Source: SG8-41 sp963699525
GTDB lineage: Bacteria; Pseudomonadota; Gammaproteobacteria; Burkholderiales; SG8-41
NCBI GenBank assembly: GCA_963699525.1
Contig: CAVOUI010000006.1
Location: 372,001 to 436,000, forward strand
DNA length: 64,000 bases
Reading direction: 5' to 3'
Shown: positions 19,766 through 27,973 of the stretch, in pieces
How the letters are laid out: each line of letters starts with the position of its first letter
Numbering within the stretch: the stretch's first letter is position 1
Made by a program: the position numbers and the translations under genes
Notes under the pieces: generated by a model
What the model was told of the DNA's origin: nothing
The model's database searches: none
What the model saw: the letters and a program-made list of their open reading frames with translations, nothing else

Positions 19766-20440
19766 ATGTCCGCGCTTCCTCCGCTGCCCACGCTGGACGA
19801 GCTGATCGTCGCCTTCGACAAGGGCCTGCGCACGCTGCTCGCCCCGGCGCAATCGCTGCGCCCGGTGCCGGGGGCGGAGCTCGCCGAGCCGGAGCTGACC
19901 CGCGAGGAGCGCGCGCACGCGGCGGCGCTGATGCGCGTCAATCACTGCGGCGAGATCTGCGCGCAGGCGCTCTACCAGGGCCAGGCGCTGACCTCGCGCA
20001 ATCCCGGCGCGCGGGCGGCGCTCGAGCGCGCATCGCAGGAGGAGACGGAGCACCTGGCGTGGACCGAGCGCCGGATCGAGGAGCTGGGCGGCCGCAAGAG
20101 CCTGCTCAATCCGGCGTGGTACGCGGGCTCGTTCGCGATCGGCGCGCTGGCGGGGCTGCTCGGCGACCGCTGGAACCTGGGTTTTCTCGCTGAAACGGAG
20201 CGCCAGGTGGTACGGCACCTCGAAGGGCACCTGCAGAAGCTGCCCGCGGCCGATCAAAAAAGCCGCGCGGTGCTGGAGTTGATGAAAGAGGACGAGGCCC
20301 GCCACGCCACGAGCGCTATCACGCAGGGCGGCGCGGAGCTGCCGGAGCCGACGAAAGCCGCGATGCGGCTGTCGTCGAGCGTGATGACCGGAATGCCTAC
20401 TGGTTTTGATAATGGATTCCCGCCATTCGCACGGAATTGA
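19766..20440 (+). CDS. coq7: Coq7-type ubiquinone C6 hydroxylase (frameshift at C-terminus)
   Basis: Di-iron 2-polyprenyl-3-methyl-6-methoxy-1,4-benzoquinol hydroxylase of the Coq7 family; it performs a late hydroxylation in ubiquinone synthesis at the inner membrane. Iron ligand motifs: LMRVNHCGEICAQAL, QEETEHLAWTERRI, VVRHLEGHLQ and MKEDEARHATSA. The usual ending is MTxxAYWF, but the given frame reads past it. Adding one base near 20388-20392 gives AYWF and a stop at 20407-20409 (214 residues). A TATACT hexamer lies only 8 bases before the ATG, so a leaderless transcript is possible. Confidence 0.9.
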   Translation: MSALPPLPTLDELIVAFDKGLRTLLAPAQSLRPVPGAELAEPELTREERAHAAALMRVNHCGEICAQALYQGQALTSRNPGARAALERASQEETEHLAWTERRIEELGGRKSLLNPAWYAGSFAIGALAGLLGDRWNLGFLAETERQVVRHLEGHLQKLPAADQKSRAVLELMKEDEARHATSAITQGGAELPEPTKAAMRLSSSVMTGMPTGFDNGFPPFARN

Positions 20441-20461
20441 ATGCCCTCTGACGGCTGCGGT

Positions 20462-20883
20462 TCAAATCGGGCTTCCCGAATCTCGAAATCGTGCGTGATC
20501 GCGGCGGTCTTGCCGAGCATGATCGAGGCCGAGCAGTACTTCTCCGCGGACAGATGGATCGCGCGCTCGACCTGCTCGCGCTTCAACCCCCTGCCGGTGA
20601 CGATGAAGTGGAAATGGATCCGGGTGAAGACCTTGGGATCCTCCTGCGCGCGCTCGGCCGCGATTTCCACCACGCAATCGGTGACGGGAGCGCGGCCCTT
20701 CCTGAGGATGTGCACCACGTCGTAGGCGGTGCAGCCGCCGGTGCCGATCAGCACGGTCTCCATCGGGCGCGGCCCGAGATTGCGCCCGCCGCCTTCGGGC
20801 GCGCCGTCCATCACCAGCGCGTGGCCGCTTTCGGATTCGCCCACGAAGGCGACGTTCTCGATCCACTTGATGCGGACTTTCAT
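20462..20883 (-). CDS. OsmC family protein (C-terminal frameshift likely)
   Basis: Small cytosolic OsmC/YhfA-type protein, a family of peroxide or organic-hydroperoxide reductases and less characterised relatives. It starts MKVRIKWIENVAFVGESESG. Motifs include NLGPRPMETVLIGTGGCTAYD (catalytic Cys in GGC) and the second Cys in SAEKYCSASIMLGKTA, ending THDFEIREA. As given, the frame runs on to 20254 through sequence antisense to coq7. One missing base near 20467 would put the stop at 20462-20464 and give 140 residues, the normal OsmC size; I used that end. The divergent reading with coq7 makes the two genes convergent. Confidence 0.85.
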
Positions 20884-20902
20884 CGCAGTGACGGGCGCTT
20901 CG

Positions 20903-21670
20903 CTATCGGGTCCAGCGGCTGAAGAGCGCACGGAGATGATACCAGCCGATCCCGACCCCTTCGCGGAAGAACACGCCGCTGTCGTGAAGCGCGCGGGCGT
21001 CCGGGAGGAAATCGAGCACGGTCAACTTGTATCGCGTAACAAACACGGTCGGCGCCGGGATGACCTTGAAGCCCGCATGCTCGAACGCGACGCGCGCCCG
21101 GCGCATGTGCGAGGCATGGGTGACGAGATAGATGCGCTCGACGCCGGCGGGCTTCAGCACGGCGCTGCTTTGCAGCGCGTTTTCGAACGTGTTGCGCGAG
21201 ATCTCCTCGGTCCACTGCACCGGGACCCGGAAGTCCTGCTGGAGCACCTGCTTCATCAGTTGCGCTTCCGGGACGGGGTTTCCCTCCGGTGCGCCGCCCG
21301 AGGCAAGCACCGGCTTGCCGAGCGCGCGATGCAGGTGGGCCGCATAGCGCAGGCGCGCGAGCACCGGTGCCTTGACCGTGTCTGCCCCGTATTCGGGCGC
21401 GGAGAAATAGGTGCCTCCGCCCAGCACGACGATCGCCTGCCCGCTCTTGTCGGCGGTCGGATCGCTCGGCGCCGGCTCGAGCCACCACAGCAGCTGATCG
21501 GCCACGTACGGCGTGGATAGCGTATAGAGCAGGATGAATGCGAGCAGGACGGGCCGCCATCCCGCAAGCGGCCGGCGCCATGCCACGATCGTCGCGACGA
21601 GCAGGATGAGGAGCCCGATGCTGAGCGGTTCGAGCAGCGCAGCGATTGACTTGGTGATCAAGAATTCCAT
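20903..21670 (-). CDS. YdcF/SanA-like DUF218 membrane protein
   Basis: A 255-residue protein with two N-terminal membrane segments (LSIGLLILLVATIVAW and WRPVLLAFILLYTLS) followed by a DUF218 domain: IVVLGGGTYFSAPEYGADT, PVLASGGAPEGNPVPEAQLM and IYLVTHASHMRRARVAFEHAG. Relatives such as ElyC and SanA act in envelope integrity; some act in envelope polysaccharide metabolism. The conserved acidic and histidine residues suggest an enzyme active in the periplasm. Its precise role here cannot be told from the sequence. It lies 19 bases upstream of the OsmC gene on the same strand. Confidence 0.85.
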   Translation of the reverse strand: MEFLITKSIAALLEPLSIGLLILLVATIVAWRRPLAGWRPVLLAFILLYTLSTPYVADQLLWWLEPAPSDPTADKSGQAIVVLGGGTYFSAPEYGADTVKAPVLARLRYAAHLHRALGKPVLASGGAPEGNPVPEAQLMKQVLQQDFRVPVQWTEEISRNTFENALQSSAVLKPAGVERIYLVTHASHMRRARVAFEHAGFKVIPAPTVFVTRYKLTVLDFLPDARALHDSGVFFREGVGIGWYHLRALFSRWTR

Positions 21671-21773
21671 GAGTCCATGGGGATTCTGCCCCGAGGTGGG
21701 CAGCAGGCGGCAATCCTAAGCCGCTGCGCCGGTTCGGGGAAGGATTTTCGACTCACCGCGCCGCGCCGCGTTG

Positions 21774-21803
21774 TTGACACAGGCGCCTGATTTCCAATAG
21801 AAT
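21774..21803 (+). promoter_or_regulatory. Sigma-70-type promoter for rplM-rpsI
   Basis: A perfect -35 TTGACA (21774-21779), an 18-base spacer and -10 TAGAAT (21798-21803) lie 31 bases before the rplM ATG. Position, spacing and the strongly expressed downstream operon support the call. Confidence 0.7.
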
Positions 21804-21834
21804 TCGCCCCTTTCCAGAGAGTGGCGGCAGTCCG

Positions 21835-22263
21835 ATGAAAACGTTTTCCGCGAAACCGGACGCAGTTCAGCGCGGGTGGTACATCGTGGATGCGTCCGGC
21901 AAGGTGCTCGGCCGGCTCGCTTCCGAGATCGCCCGGCGGTTGCGCGGCAAGCACAAGCCGGAATTTACGCCGCACGTGGACACCGGCGATTATATCGTCG
22001 TGGTCAACGCCGATAAGCTGCGCGTGACCGGCCGGAAGGGCCACGACAAGATCTACTACCGCCACACCACCTATCCCGGCGGCATCCGCAGCGAGAGCTT
22101 CGCCAAGCTGCAGGCGCGCCAGCCGGAGCGCGTGCTGAAGCTCGCCGTCAAGGGCATGCTGCCCAAGGGTCCGCTCGGCTACGCGATGTTGAAGAAGATG
22201 AAGGTTTACGCGGGCGCAAGCCACCCGCACTCGGCGCAGCAACCGCAGGAACTGAAGATCTAG
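21835..22263 (+). CDS. rplM: 50S ribosomal protein L13
   Basis: A 142-residue early-assembly protein of the large ribosomal subunit. It begins MKTFSAKPDAVQRGWYIVDA and has family motifs KVLGRLASEIARRLRGKHKPEFTPH (in two parts: KVLGRLASEIA and RGKHKPEFTPH), KIYYRHTTYPGG and GMLPKGPLGYAMLKKMKVYAG. It is the normal length. It is the first gene of the conserved rplM-rpsI operon; rpsI starts 11 bases after its stop. Confidence 0.98.
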   Translation: MKTFSAKPDAVQRGWYIVDASGKVLGRLASEIARRLRGKHKPEFTPHVDTGDYIVVVNADKLRVTGRKGHDKIYYRHTTYPGGIRSESFAKLQARQPERVLKLAVKGMLPKGPLGYAMLKKMKVYAGASHPHSAQQPQELKI

Positions 22264-22274
22264 CTAGGGACACC

Positions 22275-22673
22275 ATGGCACTCGAACGGCAACACCATTA
22301 CGGCACCGGCCGGCGCAAGACAGCGGTGGCCCGCGTGTATATCCGGCCCGGCAAGGGCGTAATCACCGTCAACGGGCGGCCGGTCGACGAGTTCTTCTCG
22401 CGCGAGACCGGGCGCATGGTCGTGCGCCAGCCGCTGGAGGTGACGAAGACCACCTCGAGCTTCGACATCCTGATCAACGTGGACGGCGGCGGGGAATCGG
22501 GGCAGGCCGGCGCCGTGCGGCACGGCATCACGCGCGCGCTGATCGAGTACGACGCGGCATTGAAGCCCGCGCTGAAGAAGGCGGGTCTGGTCACGCGCGA
22601 CGCCCGCGCGGTCGAGCGCAAGAAGGTGGGCCTGCACAAGGCGCGCCGGCGCAAGCAATACTCGAAACGGTAG
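22275..22673 (+). CDS. rpsI: 30S ribosomal protein S9
   Basis: A 132-residue small-subunit protein whose C-terminal tail reaches the P site. It starts MALERQHHYGTGRRKTAVAR and ends in the basic KARRRKQYSKR tail; the SGQAGAVRHGITRAL segment is typical. It completes the rplM-rpsI operon and is followed by a terminator hairpin. Confidence 0.98.
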   Translation: MALERQHHYGTGRRKTAVARVYIRPGKGVITVNGRPVDEFFSRETGRMVVRQPLEVTKTTSSFDILINVDGGGESGQAGAVRHGITRALIEYDAALKPALKKAGLVTRDARAVERKKVGLHKARRRKQYSKR

Positions 22674-22692
22674 AATCATTTGTTCGCAGCCG

Positions 22693-22714
22693 AAGCCGCC
22701 TGCGGGCGGCTTTG
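22693..22714 (+). terminator. Intrinsic terminator after rpsI
   Basis: AAGCCGCC, loop TGCG, GGCGGCTT, then TTGT: a compact GC-rich hairpin with a short T run, placed 20 bases after the rpsI stop and before argC. Confidence 0.6.
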
Positions 22715-22735
22715 TCGTCTGTGGGCCGGGAAACC

Positions 22736-23776
22736 ATGGCGAAGAACGGCATCAGGGCGGGCATCGTGGGCGGCACCGGCTACACCGGAGTCGAGCTCCT
22801 GCGCCTGCTCGCCCAGCACCCCCACTGCGAGCTTGCCGCCATTACTTCGCGCAAGGAGGCGGGAATGGGCGTGGCGGAGCTCTTTCCCAATCTGCGCGGC
22901 AGAGTGGGGCTCAAGTTCTCCGATCCCGCAAAGGCGGAGCTCACCGCCTGCGACGTGGTCTTCTTTGCAACGCCCAATGGTGTGGCGATGGGGGAGGCGC
23001 GGGCGCTGGTGGACGCCGGCGTGCGCGTCATCGACATCGCGGCCGACTTTCGCATCCGGGACGTCGCGCTGTGGGAGCAGTGGTACGGCGTCAAGCACGC
23101 CTGCCCGGAGCTGGTGGCGGAAGCCGTCTACGGGCTGCCGGAGATAAATCGCGAGCGGATCCGGGAGGCGCGCATCGTCGCCAATCCCGGCTGCTATCCG
23201 ACGGCGGTGCAGCTCGGATTTCTGCCCCTGATCGAATCCGGCATCGCCGACCTCGACCACCTCATCGCCGACGCGAAGTCCGGCGTGTCCGGCGCCGGGC
23301 GCAAGGCGGAAGTGCATACGCTCCTGGCTGAAGCTTCCGACAATTTCAAGGCCTACGGCGTCGCGGGGCACCGCCACCACCCGGAGATCGTGCAGGGACT
23401 CGCGCGGGCCGCGGGGCGCGCTGTCAACCTCATCTTCGTGCCGCATCTCGTTCCCATGATCCGCGGCATCCACGCAACGCTCTACGCGCGGCTCACGGCC
23501 GGGTCCGACCTGCAGGCGCTTTACGAGAAGCGCTACGCCGGGGAAGCGTTCGTGGACGTGATGCCCGCGGGCAGCCATCCCGACACGCGCTCGGTGCGCG
23601 GCGCGAATACCTGCCGCATCGCCGTGCATCAGCCGCGCGGCGGCGACATCGCGGTGGTACTCTCCGTCATCGACAATCTGGTCAAAGGCGCATCGGGCCA
23701 GGCGGTGCAGAATATGAACATCATGTTCGGGCTGCCGGAGACGACCGGTCTCGGCCAGCTTGCCTTGTTGCCGTAG
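22736..23776 (+). CDS. argC: N-acetyl-gamma-glutamyl-phosphate reductase
   Basis: NADPH-dependent third step of arginine synthesis. It has 346 residues from the ATG at 22736 (MAKNGIRAGIVGGTGYTGVE), and the NADP-binding GGTGYTG motif is near the N-terminus. The catalytic Cys is in VANPGCYPTAVQLGFLPL, and the His is in the GHRHHPEI region. A slightly longer start at 22712 is possible but its codons fall in the terminator hairpin. The following gene begins 9 bases after its stop. Confidence 0.96.
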   Translation: MAKNGIRAGIVGGTGYTGVELLRLLAQHPHCELAAITSRKEAGMGVAELFPNLRGRVGLKFSDPAKAELTACDVVFFATPNGVAMGEARALVDAGVRVIDIAADFRIRDVALWEQWYGVKHACPELVAEAVYGLPEINRERIREARIVANPGCYPTAVQLGFLPLIESGIADLDHLIADAKSGVSGAGRKAEVHTLLAEASDNFKAYGVAGHRHHPEIVQGLARAAGRAVNLIFVPHLVPMIRGIHATLYARLTAGSDLQALYEKRYAGEAFVDVMPAGSHPDTRSVRGANTCRIAVHQPRGGDIAVVLSVIDNLVKGASGQAVQNMNIMFGLPETTGLGQLALLP

Positions 23777-23785
23777 CCGGGGCCG

Positions 23786-24535
23786 ATGGCGGCGATCTTC
23801 CGCACACTCAAGCGCAGGTTCGGGATTTTCGCGCCACGGGTGGCCGTGCGCGCGCACATGCCATGGTACTGGCGCTGGCTCGGCTACATCGCGCTCGGCG
23901 GCCTCGTCGTTGTGGTGGGGTGGACCACCTATGACTACGGAATGGAGCTTGCCGGCTTCCGGCAGAGCGAGGCGCAACGCCAGATCGGCCAGCTGAGCGC
24001 GGAGATTCAGAACCGCGACACCCGGATCGCCGAGTTGCGCACCCAGGTCGCGGCAGCCGAGCGCCAGCTGCAGATCGATCGCGCCACCTACGGCGATCTC
24101 GGCAGGCAGGTGAAGCTGCTGTCCGAGGAGAACGCCGGGCTCAAGGAAGATCTCGCGCTCTTCCAATCGCTGATGGCGTCCGACGAGAAGGAGATGGGGC
24201 TCTCCATCAATCGCTTCCGGGTGCAGCCGGATTCGCTTCCGGGGGAGTATCGCTATCGCTTCCTCCTGGTGCAGAGCGGGCAGCGCGTGAAGGAGTTCCA
24301 CGGCACCCTGCAGTTCGTGGTGAACCTCGAGCAGGGCGAGCGCAAGTTCGTCGTCACGCTGCCGCTGGAGGAGCAGAAGAGCGCCAAGGAGTATCAGCTG
24401 AACTTCAAGTTTTTTCAGCGCGTGGAGGGCACGTTCAAGGTGGCGCCTGGTACTGTCGTCCGGAGCCTGCAGGTGCGGGTCTTTGAATCTGGCTCCATTA
24501 CGCCTAAACTATCGCAATCCGTGAGCGTTTCCTGA
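23786..24535 (+). CDS. DUF6776-like membrane protein with coiled coil
   Basis: A 249-residue protein: a basic cytoplasmic N-terminus, one membrane segment (IALGGLVVVVGWTTYDYG), a coiled coil (~70-130; QLSAEIQNRDTRIAELRTQV and similar heptads), then a beta-rich C-terminal domain. The layout matches proteins annotated as DUF6776 beside bactofilin genes in betaproteobacteria. It sits between argC and a bactofilin gene, 10 bases upstream of the latter, so a shared role in cell-envelope or cytoskeletal organisation is likely, though not shown. Confidence 0.75.
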   Translation: MAAIFRTLKRRFGIFAPRVAVRAHMPWYWRWLGYIALGGLVVVVGWTTYDYGMELAGFRQSEAQRQIGQLSAEIQNRDTRIAELRTQVAAAERQLQIDRATYGDLGRQVKLLSEENAGLKEDLALFQSLMASDEKEMGLSINRFRVQPDSLPGEYRYRFLLVQSGQRVKEFHGTLQFVVNLEQGERKFVVTLPLEEQKSAKEYQLNFKFFQRVEGTFKVAPGTVVRSLQVRVFESGSITPKLSQSVSVS

Positions 24536-24545
24536 GGAGCGCGGG

Positions 24546-24956
24546 ATGTTTGGCGGCAAAGGCGGCAGCAAGCCCCACAACAACATCGAGTGCCTGATCG
24601 GCGCCGGCACGACGGTCGAGGGCAACATCATTTTCGCGGGCGGCCTGCGCGTGGACGGGCGCGTGCGCGGCGACGTGATTGCGGCCGAGGGCAGGCCGGG
24701 AACGCTGGTGCTCTCCGAGCACGCGCAGATCGAGGGCGAAATCCGCGTCTCCCACGTGGTCATCAACGGCACCGTGGTCGGACCGGTGCATGCCACGGAA
24801 TACGTGGAACTGCAGCCCAAGGCCAATGTCACAGGGGACGTGCACTACAAGACGCTGGAAATTCAGCTCGGCGCGGTGGTCCAGGGCAAGCTCGTCTACG
24901 AGAGCGAAGACAGGTCCGAGAACGTGGTCAAGCTGAAGCCGGCTGCGGCGGAGTGA
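24546..24956 (+). CDS. Bactofilin (polymer-forming cytoskeletal protein)
   Basis: A 136-residue bactofilin (DUF583). Bactofilins assemble into nucleotide-free filaments and scaffold cell-wall enzymes or polar structures. The right-handed beta-helix core is visible as repeating hydrophobic-Gly turns: CLIGAGTTVEGNIIFAGGLRV, VDGRVRGDVIAAEG, AQIEGEIRVSHVVINGTVVG, ANVTGDVHYKTLEIQLGAVVQGKL. A short Gly/Lys-rich N-terminal tail precedes it. The upstream DUF6776-like membrane protein may be a membrane partner; an M23 peptidase lies 1.5 kb downstream, and in other bacteria bactofilins act with M23 peptidases. Confidence 0.92.
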   Translation: MFGGKGGSKPHNNIECLIGAGTTVEGNIIFAGGLRVDGRVRGDVIAAEGRPGTLVLSEHAQIEGEIRVSHVVINGTVVGPVHATEYVELQPKANVTGDVHYKTLEIQLGAVVQGKLVYESEDRSENVVKLKPAAAE

Positions 24957-25005
24957 GACGGATTTCACAATGACGGTTGGATGCAGGAGCTTCGAATGAA
25001 TACGA

Positions 25006-25350
25006 GTGACCGAGAAACTTCCCGATCCCCTGGTATTTACGGACGCCGCGGCGGCCAGGGTAAAGAGCCTGATCGACGAGGAGGGCAATCCCAACTTGAA
25101 GCTCCGCGTCTTCGTGCAGGGCGGCGGCTGCTCCGGCTTCCAGTACGGGTTCACCTTCGACGAGGAAGCGGGCGACGACGACACCCGCATGGAAAAGGGC
25201 GGGGTAATGCTGCTGATCGATCCCATGAGCCTCCAGTATCTGGCCGGCGCGGAGATCGACTATCAGCAGAACGTCGAGGGCGAGCAGTTTGTGATCAAGA
25301 ACCCCAACGCCACCTCCACTTGCGGGTGTGGCTCCTCGTTTTCAGCTTAG
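25006..25350 (+). CDS. erpA: Iron-sulfur cluster insertion protein ErpA
   Basis: A 114-residue A-type iron-sulfur carrier that delivers clusters to target proteins, including isoprenoid enzymes. The three cluster cysteines are present: VQGGGCSGFQYGF and the C-terminal STCGCGSSFS. The start is the GTG at 25006 (reads as MTEKLPDPLVFTDAAAARVK); no in-frame ATG is close. A terminator hairpin follows. Confidence 0.96.
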   Translation: MTEKLPDPLVFTDAAAARVKSLIDEEGNPNLKLRVFVQGGGCSGFQYGFTFDEEAGDDDTRMEKGGVMLLIDPMSLQYLAGAEIDYQQNVEGEQFVIKNPNATSTCGCGSSFSA

Positions 25351-25370
25351 AGCGAGCTTTCCTTCCGCAA

Positions 25371-25397
25371 GAAAGGCGGCCGCGGCCGCCTTTTTTT
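25371..25397 (+). terminator. Bidirectional intrinsic terminator between erpA and anmK
   Basis: AAAGGCGGC, loop CGC, GGCCGCCTTT runs into TTTTTTT at 25391-25397. Strong hairpin with T run for the plus strand; its 5' AAAG gives a weaker T run for the opposing anmK transcript. Confidence 0.85.
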
Positions 25398-25405
25398 GTG
25401 ACACC

Positions 25406-26497
25406 TCAACGCGGATAGATCGCGCCGAGCACGCGCGGGCCGCGTGCGCCGGTCACCGCGGGAAGGTTTCCCGGCTCGCGCCTGAGCGCCTGGCGCGCGA
25501 GCCAGGCGAAGGCGAGCGCCTCCACGTGCTCCGGCTCGACGCCGAGCGCGGCGGTGGTGGCGACGCGTTTCCCCGGTAGCAGTTCAGCGAGGCGTGAAAG
25601 CAGGGCGCGGTTGCGCGCGCCGCCGCCGCAGACATAGACCTCGCGGGAACGGGCAGCGTGCGTCCGCAACGCGCGGACGATCGTGAGCGCAGTCAACTCG
25701 AGCAGTGTCGCCTGCACATCCGCCGCCGGTTCGCTTCCCGAAAGCGCGCGTTTCACCCACTGCAAGTTGAATTCATCGCGTCCGGTGCTTTTCGGCGGCC
25801 GGCGGCGGAAGAACGGATGCGCGAGAAGCTTGGCGAGCAGCCGGGGGATTACGCGGCCGCTCGCGGCCCACGCTCCGCGCGCGTCGTAGCGCAGGCGGCG
25901 CTTTTCCCAGGCCCACGCGTCGAGCAGGCAGTTGCCTGGGCCACAATCGAAGCCGGTCACGGCGCCGCGCGCCGGGAGCGAGGTCACGTTGGCGATGCCG
26001 CCGATGTTGACGATGGCGCGAGAGCGGCGCGCGGACGCGAACAGGGCGCGGTGGAACGCAGGCACGAGCGGCGCGCCTTCGCCGCCCGCCGCGATGTCGC
26101 GGCTGCGGAAGTCGCACACGACGGTGATGCCGGACCGCTCCGCCAGCCGCGCTCCGTTGACGAGCTGCAAGGTGTAGCCTTCGGAGGGACGATGCCGCAC
26201 GGTCTGGCCGTGGCACCCGATTGCGGAAACGTCACGCGGAGCGATCCCGGCGCGGGAGAGCAACCGGCGCACGGCCCCCGCATAGAGGTCGGACAGCTCA
26301 TTTGCCAGAAGGGTGGAACGGTGCAGCTCATCATTGCCCCTCTGCTGCAAGGCAAGCAGGCGTGAGCGCAGCCGCGCCGGGTAAGCACGATGAACGTTTT
26401 TTACGAGCCGGAGTTGCTTGCCACGCGCGACGGCCAGGACCGCGTCAATGCCGTCGAGGCTGGTGCCCGACATCACTCCAATATAGAGCTCGGGCAC
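25406..26497 (-). CDS. anmK: Anhydro-N-acetylmuramic acid kinase
   Basis: Phosphorylates and opens anhydro-MurNAc in cell-wall recycling, giving MurNAc 6-phosphate. It has 363 residues, about the normal length. Family motifs: LYIGVMSGTSLDGIDAVL, IGCHGQTVRHRP, AGGEGAPLVPAFHRALF, RAIVNIGGIANVTSLP and GFDCGPGNCLLDAW. It follows the M23 peptidase gene by 16 bases on the same strand, so both probably belong to one cell-wall operon. Confidence 0.96.
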   Translation of the reverse strand: MPELYIGVMSGTSLDGIDAVLAVARGKQLRLVKNVHRAYPARLRSRLLALQQRGNDELHRSTLLANELSDLYAGAVRRLLSRAGIAPRDVSAIGCHGQTVRHRPSEGYTLQLVNGARLAERSGITVVCDFRSRDIAAGGEGAPLVPAFHRALFASARRSRAIVNIGGIANVTSLPARGAVTGFDCGPGNCLLDAWAWEKRRLRYDARGAWAASGRVIPRLLAKLLAHPFFRRRPPKSTGRDEFNLQWVKRALSGSEPAADVQATLLELTALTIVRALRTHAARSREVYVCGGGARNRALLSRLAELLPGKRVATTAALGVEPEHVEALAFAWLARQALRREPGNLPAVTGARGPRVLGAIYPR

Positions 26498-26513
26498 CGG
26501 AGACAGGTGGCTC

Positions 26514-27866
26514 TCAGTCGAGCCGGGCGAGATGGGTGCTGCGCAGCAACTTCAGCTGCTGCACCAGGGACTCGATTTCAGCCTCGAACGCGGGCTTCAG
26601 CGCGGCGCTCAACGGCGGCGCGGCGGGTATCACCACGCGCAGGGGATTCTGGTGCACGTCATTGATGCGAAACTCATAGTGCAGGTGCGGACCGGTGGCG
26701 AGGCCGGTCGAGCCCACGTATCCGATCGTTTCGCTCTGCGCGACGCGCATGCCCTTGTGTAGTCCCTTGGCAAATCCGGAGAGGTGGCCATACCAGGTGG
26801 TGTATCCGGACTGATGGCGCAATACGATCAAGTTGCCGTAGCCGCGGTGATCGCGGCCCGCGAACTCGACGATGCCGTCACCCGTCGCCCGGACGCGCGT
26901 GCCGTGAGGCGCGGCATAGTCGATGCCGTTGTGCGCGCGCCACTGGCCGAGGATCGGGTGGAAGCGCGATGTGGAGTACCCGGATGAAATACGCGAATAC
27001 TCGAGCGGCGAGCGCAGGAACGCCTTGCGGATGTTCCGGCCGTCGGGCGTGTAGTAGCCGCCCCGCTTCTCGTCGTACTGGAAGTAGACCGCGCGATAGA
27101 GGCGGCCGACGTTGATGAATTCGGCGGCGAGCACGCGGCCCGCGCGCACCGGCTCGCCCCGGTCGTAGAACATCTCGTAGACCACCGAAAAGTGGTCGCC
27201 GCGCCGCAGATCGCGGTGAAAGTCGACGTCGGTGGAGAAGATGTCCGCGAGCTGCATGGCGATCGAGTCGGAGAGTCCGGCCGAGTCGCTTGCGGAGAAG
27301 AGGGAAGTGCGGATCTCGGCGGATTTCATCAGCACGCGCCGCTCGAGCTCGGCCGGATGCTCGGCGATGCTGAACCCGTCTCCGTGGCGCTCGACGGTGA
27401 GGACGTTGGCGCCGTTCCGGTAGTCCAGCGCGAGCAGCTGCCCTTCGGCGGTCACCTGCGCGCGCACGATCCTGCCGGGCGCAAGCTGATAGAGGCCTTT
27501 CGCCGTGCGTGCGCTGCCCACGCGCTGCAGTGCCTCCGGATCGTGGACACCGAGCCGGTCCAGGACGGCCGCGAGCTTGTCGCCGCGCTGTATGCGCTCC
27601 TCGCGCCAGTAACCCTCGACCGGAACCTCAGCGGCGCTCGAAACCGGAAGCGCAAGCTCGCGGACGACCGGTGTCTGCTTCAGCGACTCGGTCACCGTAT
27701 TCGGCGCGATTCCGAACGCCGTCACGACGCCGATGAAGGACAGCGCCAATGCGGCCGCCGCGCGGCACAGCCGCGATTCCGCGATGCGGCGCATGAGGGG
27801 CTTGCCAGGCTCACGCCCGACAAACCACCTGCGGGCTGCTACAATCACGCTGTTCTCTTGCTGCAT
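26514..27866 (-). CDS. M23-family peptidoglycan endopeptidase (MepM-like)
   Basis: A 450-residue protein of the MepM/YebA type, with one N-terminal membrane segment (AALALSFIGVVTAFGIAP), a central LysM/OapA-like region (GDKLAAVLDRLGV) and a C-terminal zinc metallopeptidase domain. Zinc ligands: His and Asp in HNGIDYAAPHGT and HxH in GPHLHYEF. It cuts peptide cross-links of peptidoglycan, probably in the periplasm while anchored to the inner membrane. It is divergent from tyrS and heads an operon with anmK. The N-terminal ~30 residues may be excess; the true start could be an internal Met such as MRRIAESRLCR. Confidence 0.93.
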   Translation of the reverse strand: MQQENSVIVAARRWFVGREPGKPLMRRIAESRLCRAAAALALSFIGVVTAFGIAPNTVTESLKQTPVVRELALPVSSAAEVPVEGYWREERIQRGDKLAAVLDRLGVHDPEALQRVGSARTAKGLYQLAPGRIVRAQVTAEGQLLALDYRNGANVLTVERHGDGFSIAEHPAELERRVLMKSAEIRTSLFSASDSAGLSDSIAMQLADIFSTDVDFHRDLRRGDHFSVVYEMFYDRGEPVRAGRVLAAEFINVGRLYRAVYFQYDEKRGGYYTPDGRNIRKAFLRSPLEYSRISSGYSTSRFHPILGQWRAHNGIDYAAPHGTRVRATGDGIVEFAGRDHRGYGNLIVLRHQSGYTTWYGHLSGFAKGLHKGMRVAQSETIGYVGSTGLATGPHLHYEFRINDVHQNPLRVVIPAAPPLSAALKPAFEAEIESLVQQLKLLRSTHLARLD

Positions 27867-27973
27867 GATTTCCCAGAGGTTTTTTGGGACGCGGCCAGCT
27901 TAACAGAATCGCCCGCCGCAGAAAACCCAATTTTGCATAGTGAAATAGCGCACAGTGCCGGTCGTGTAGCCCC

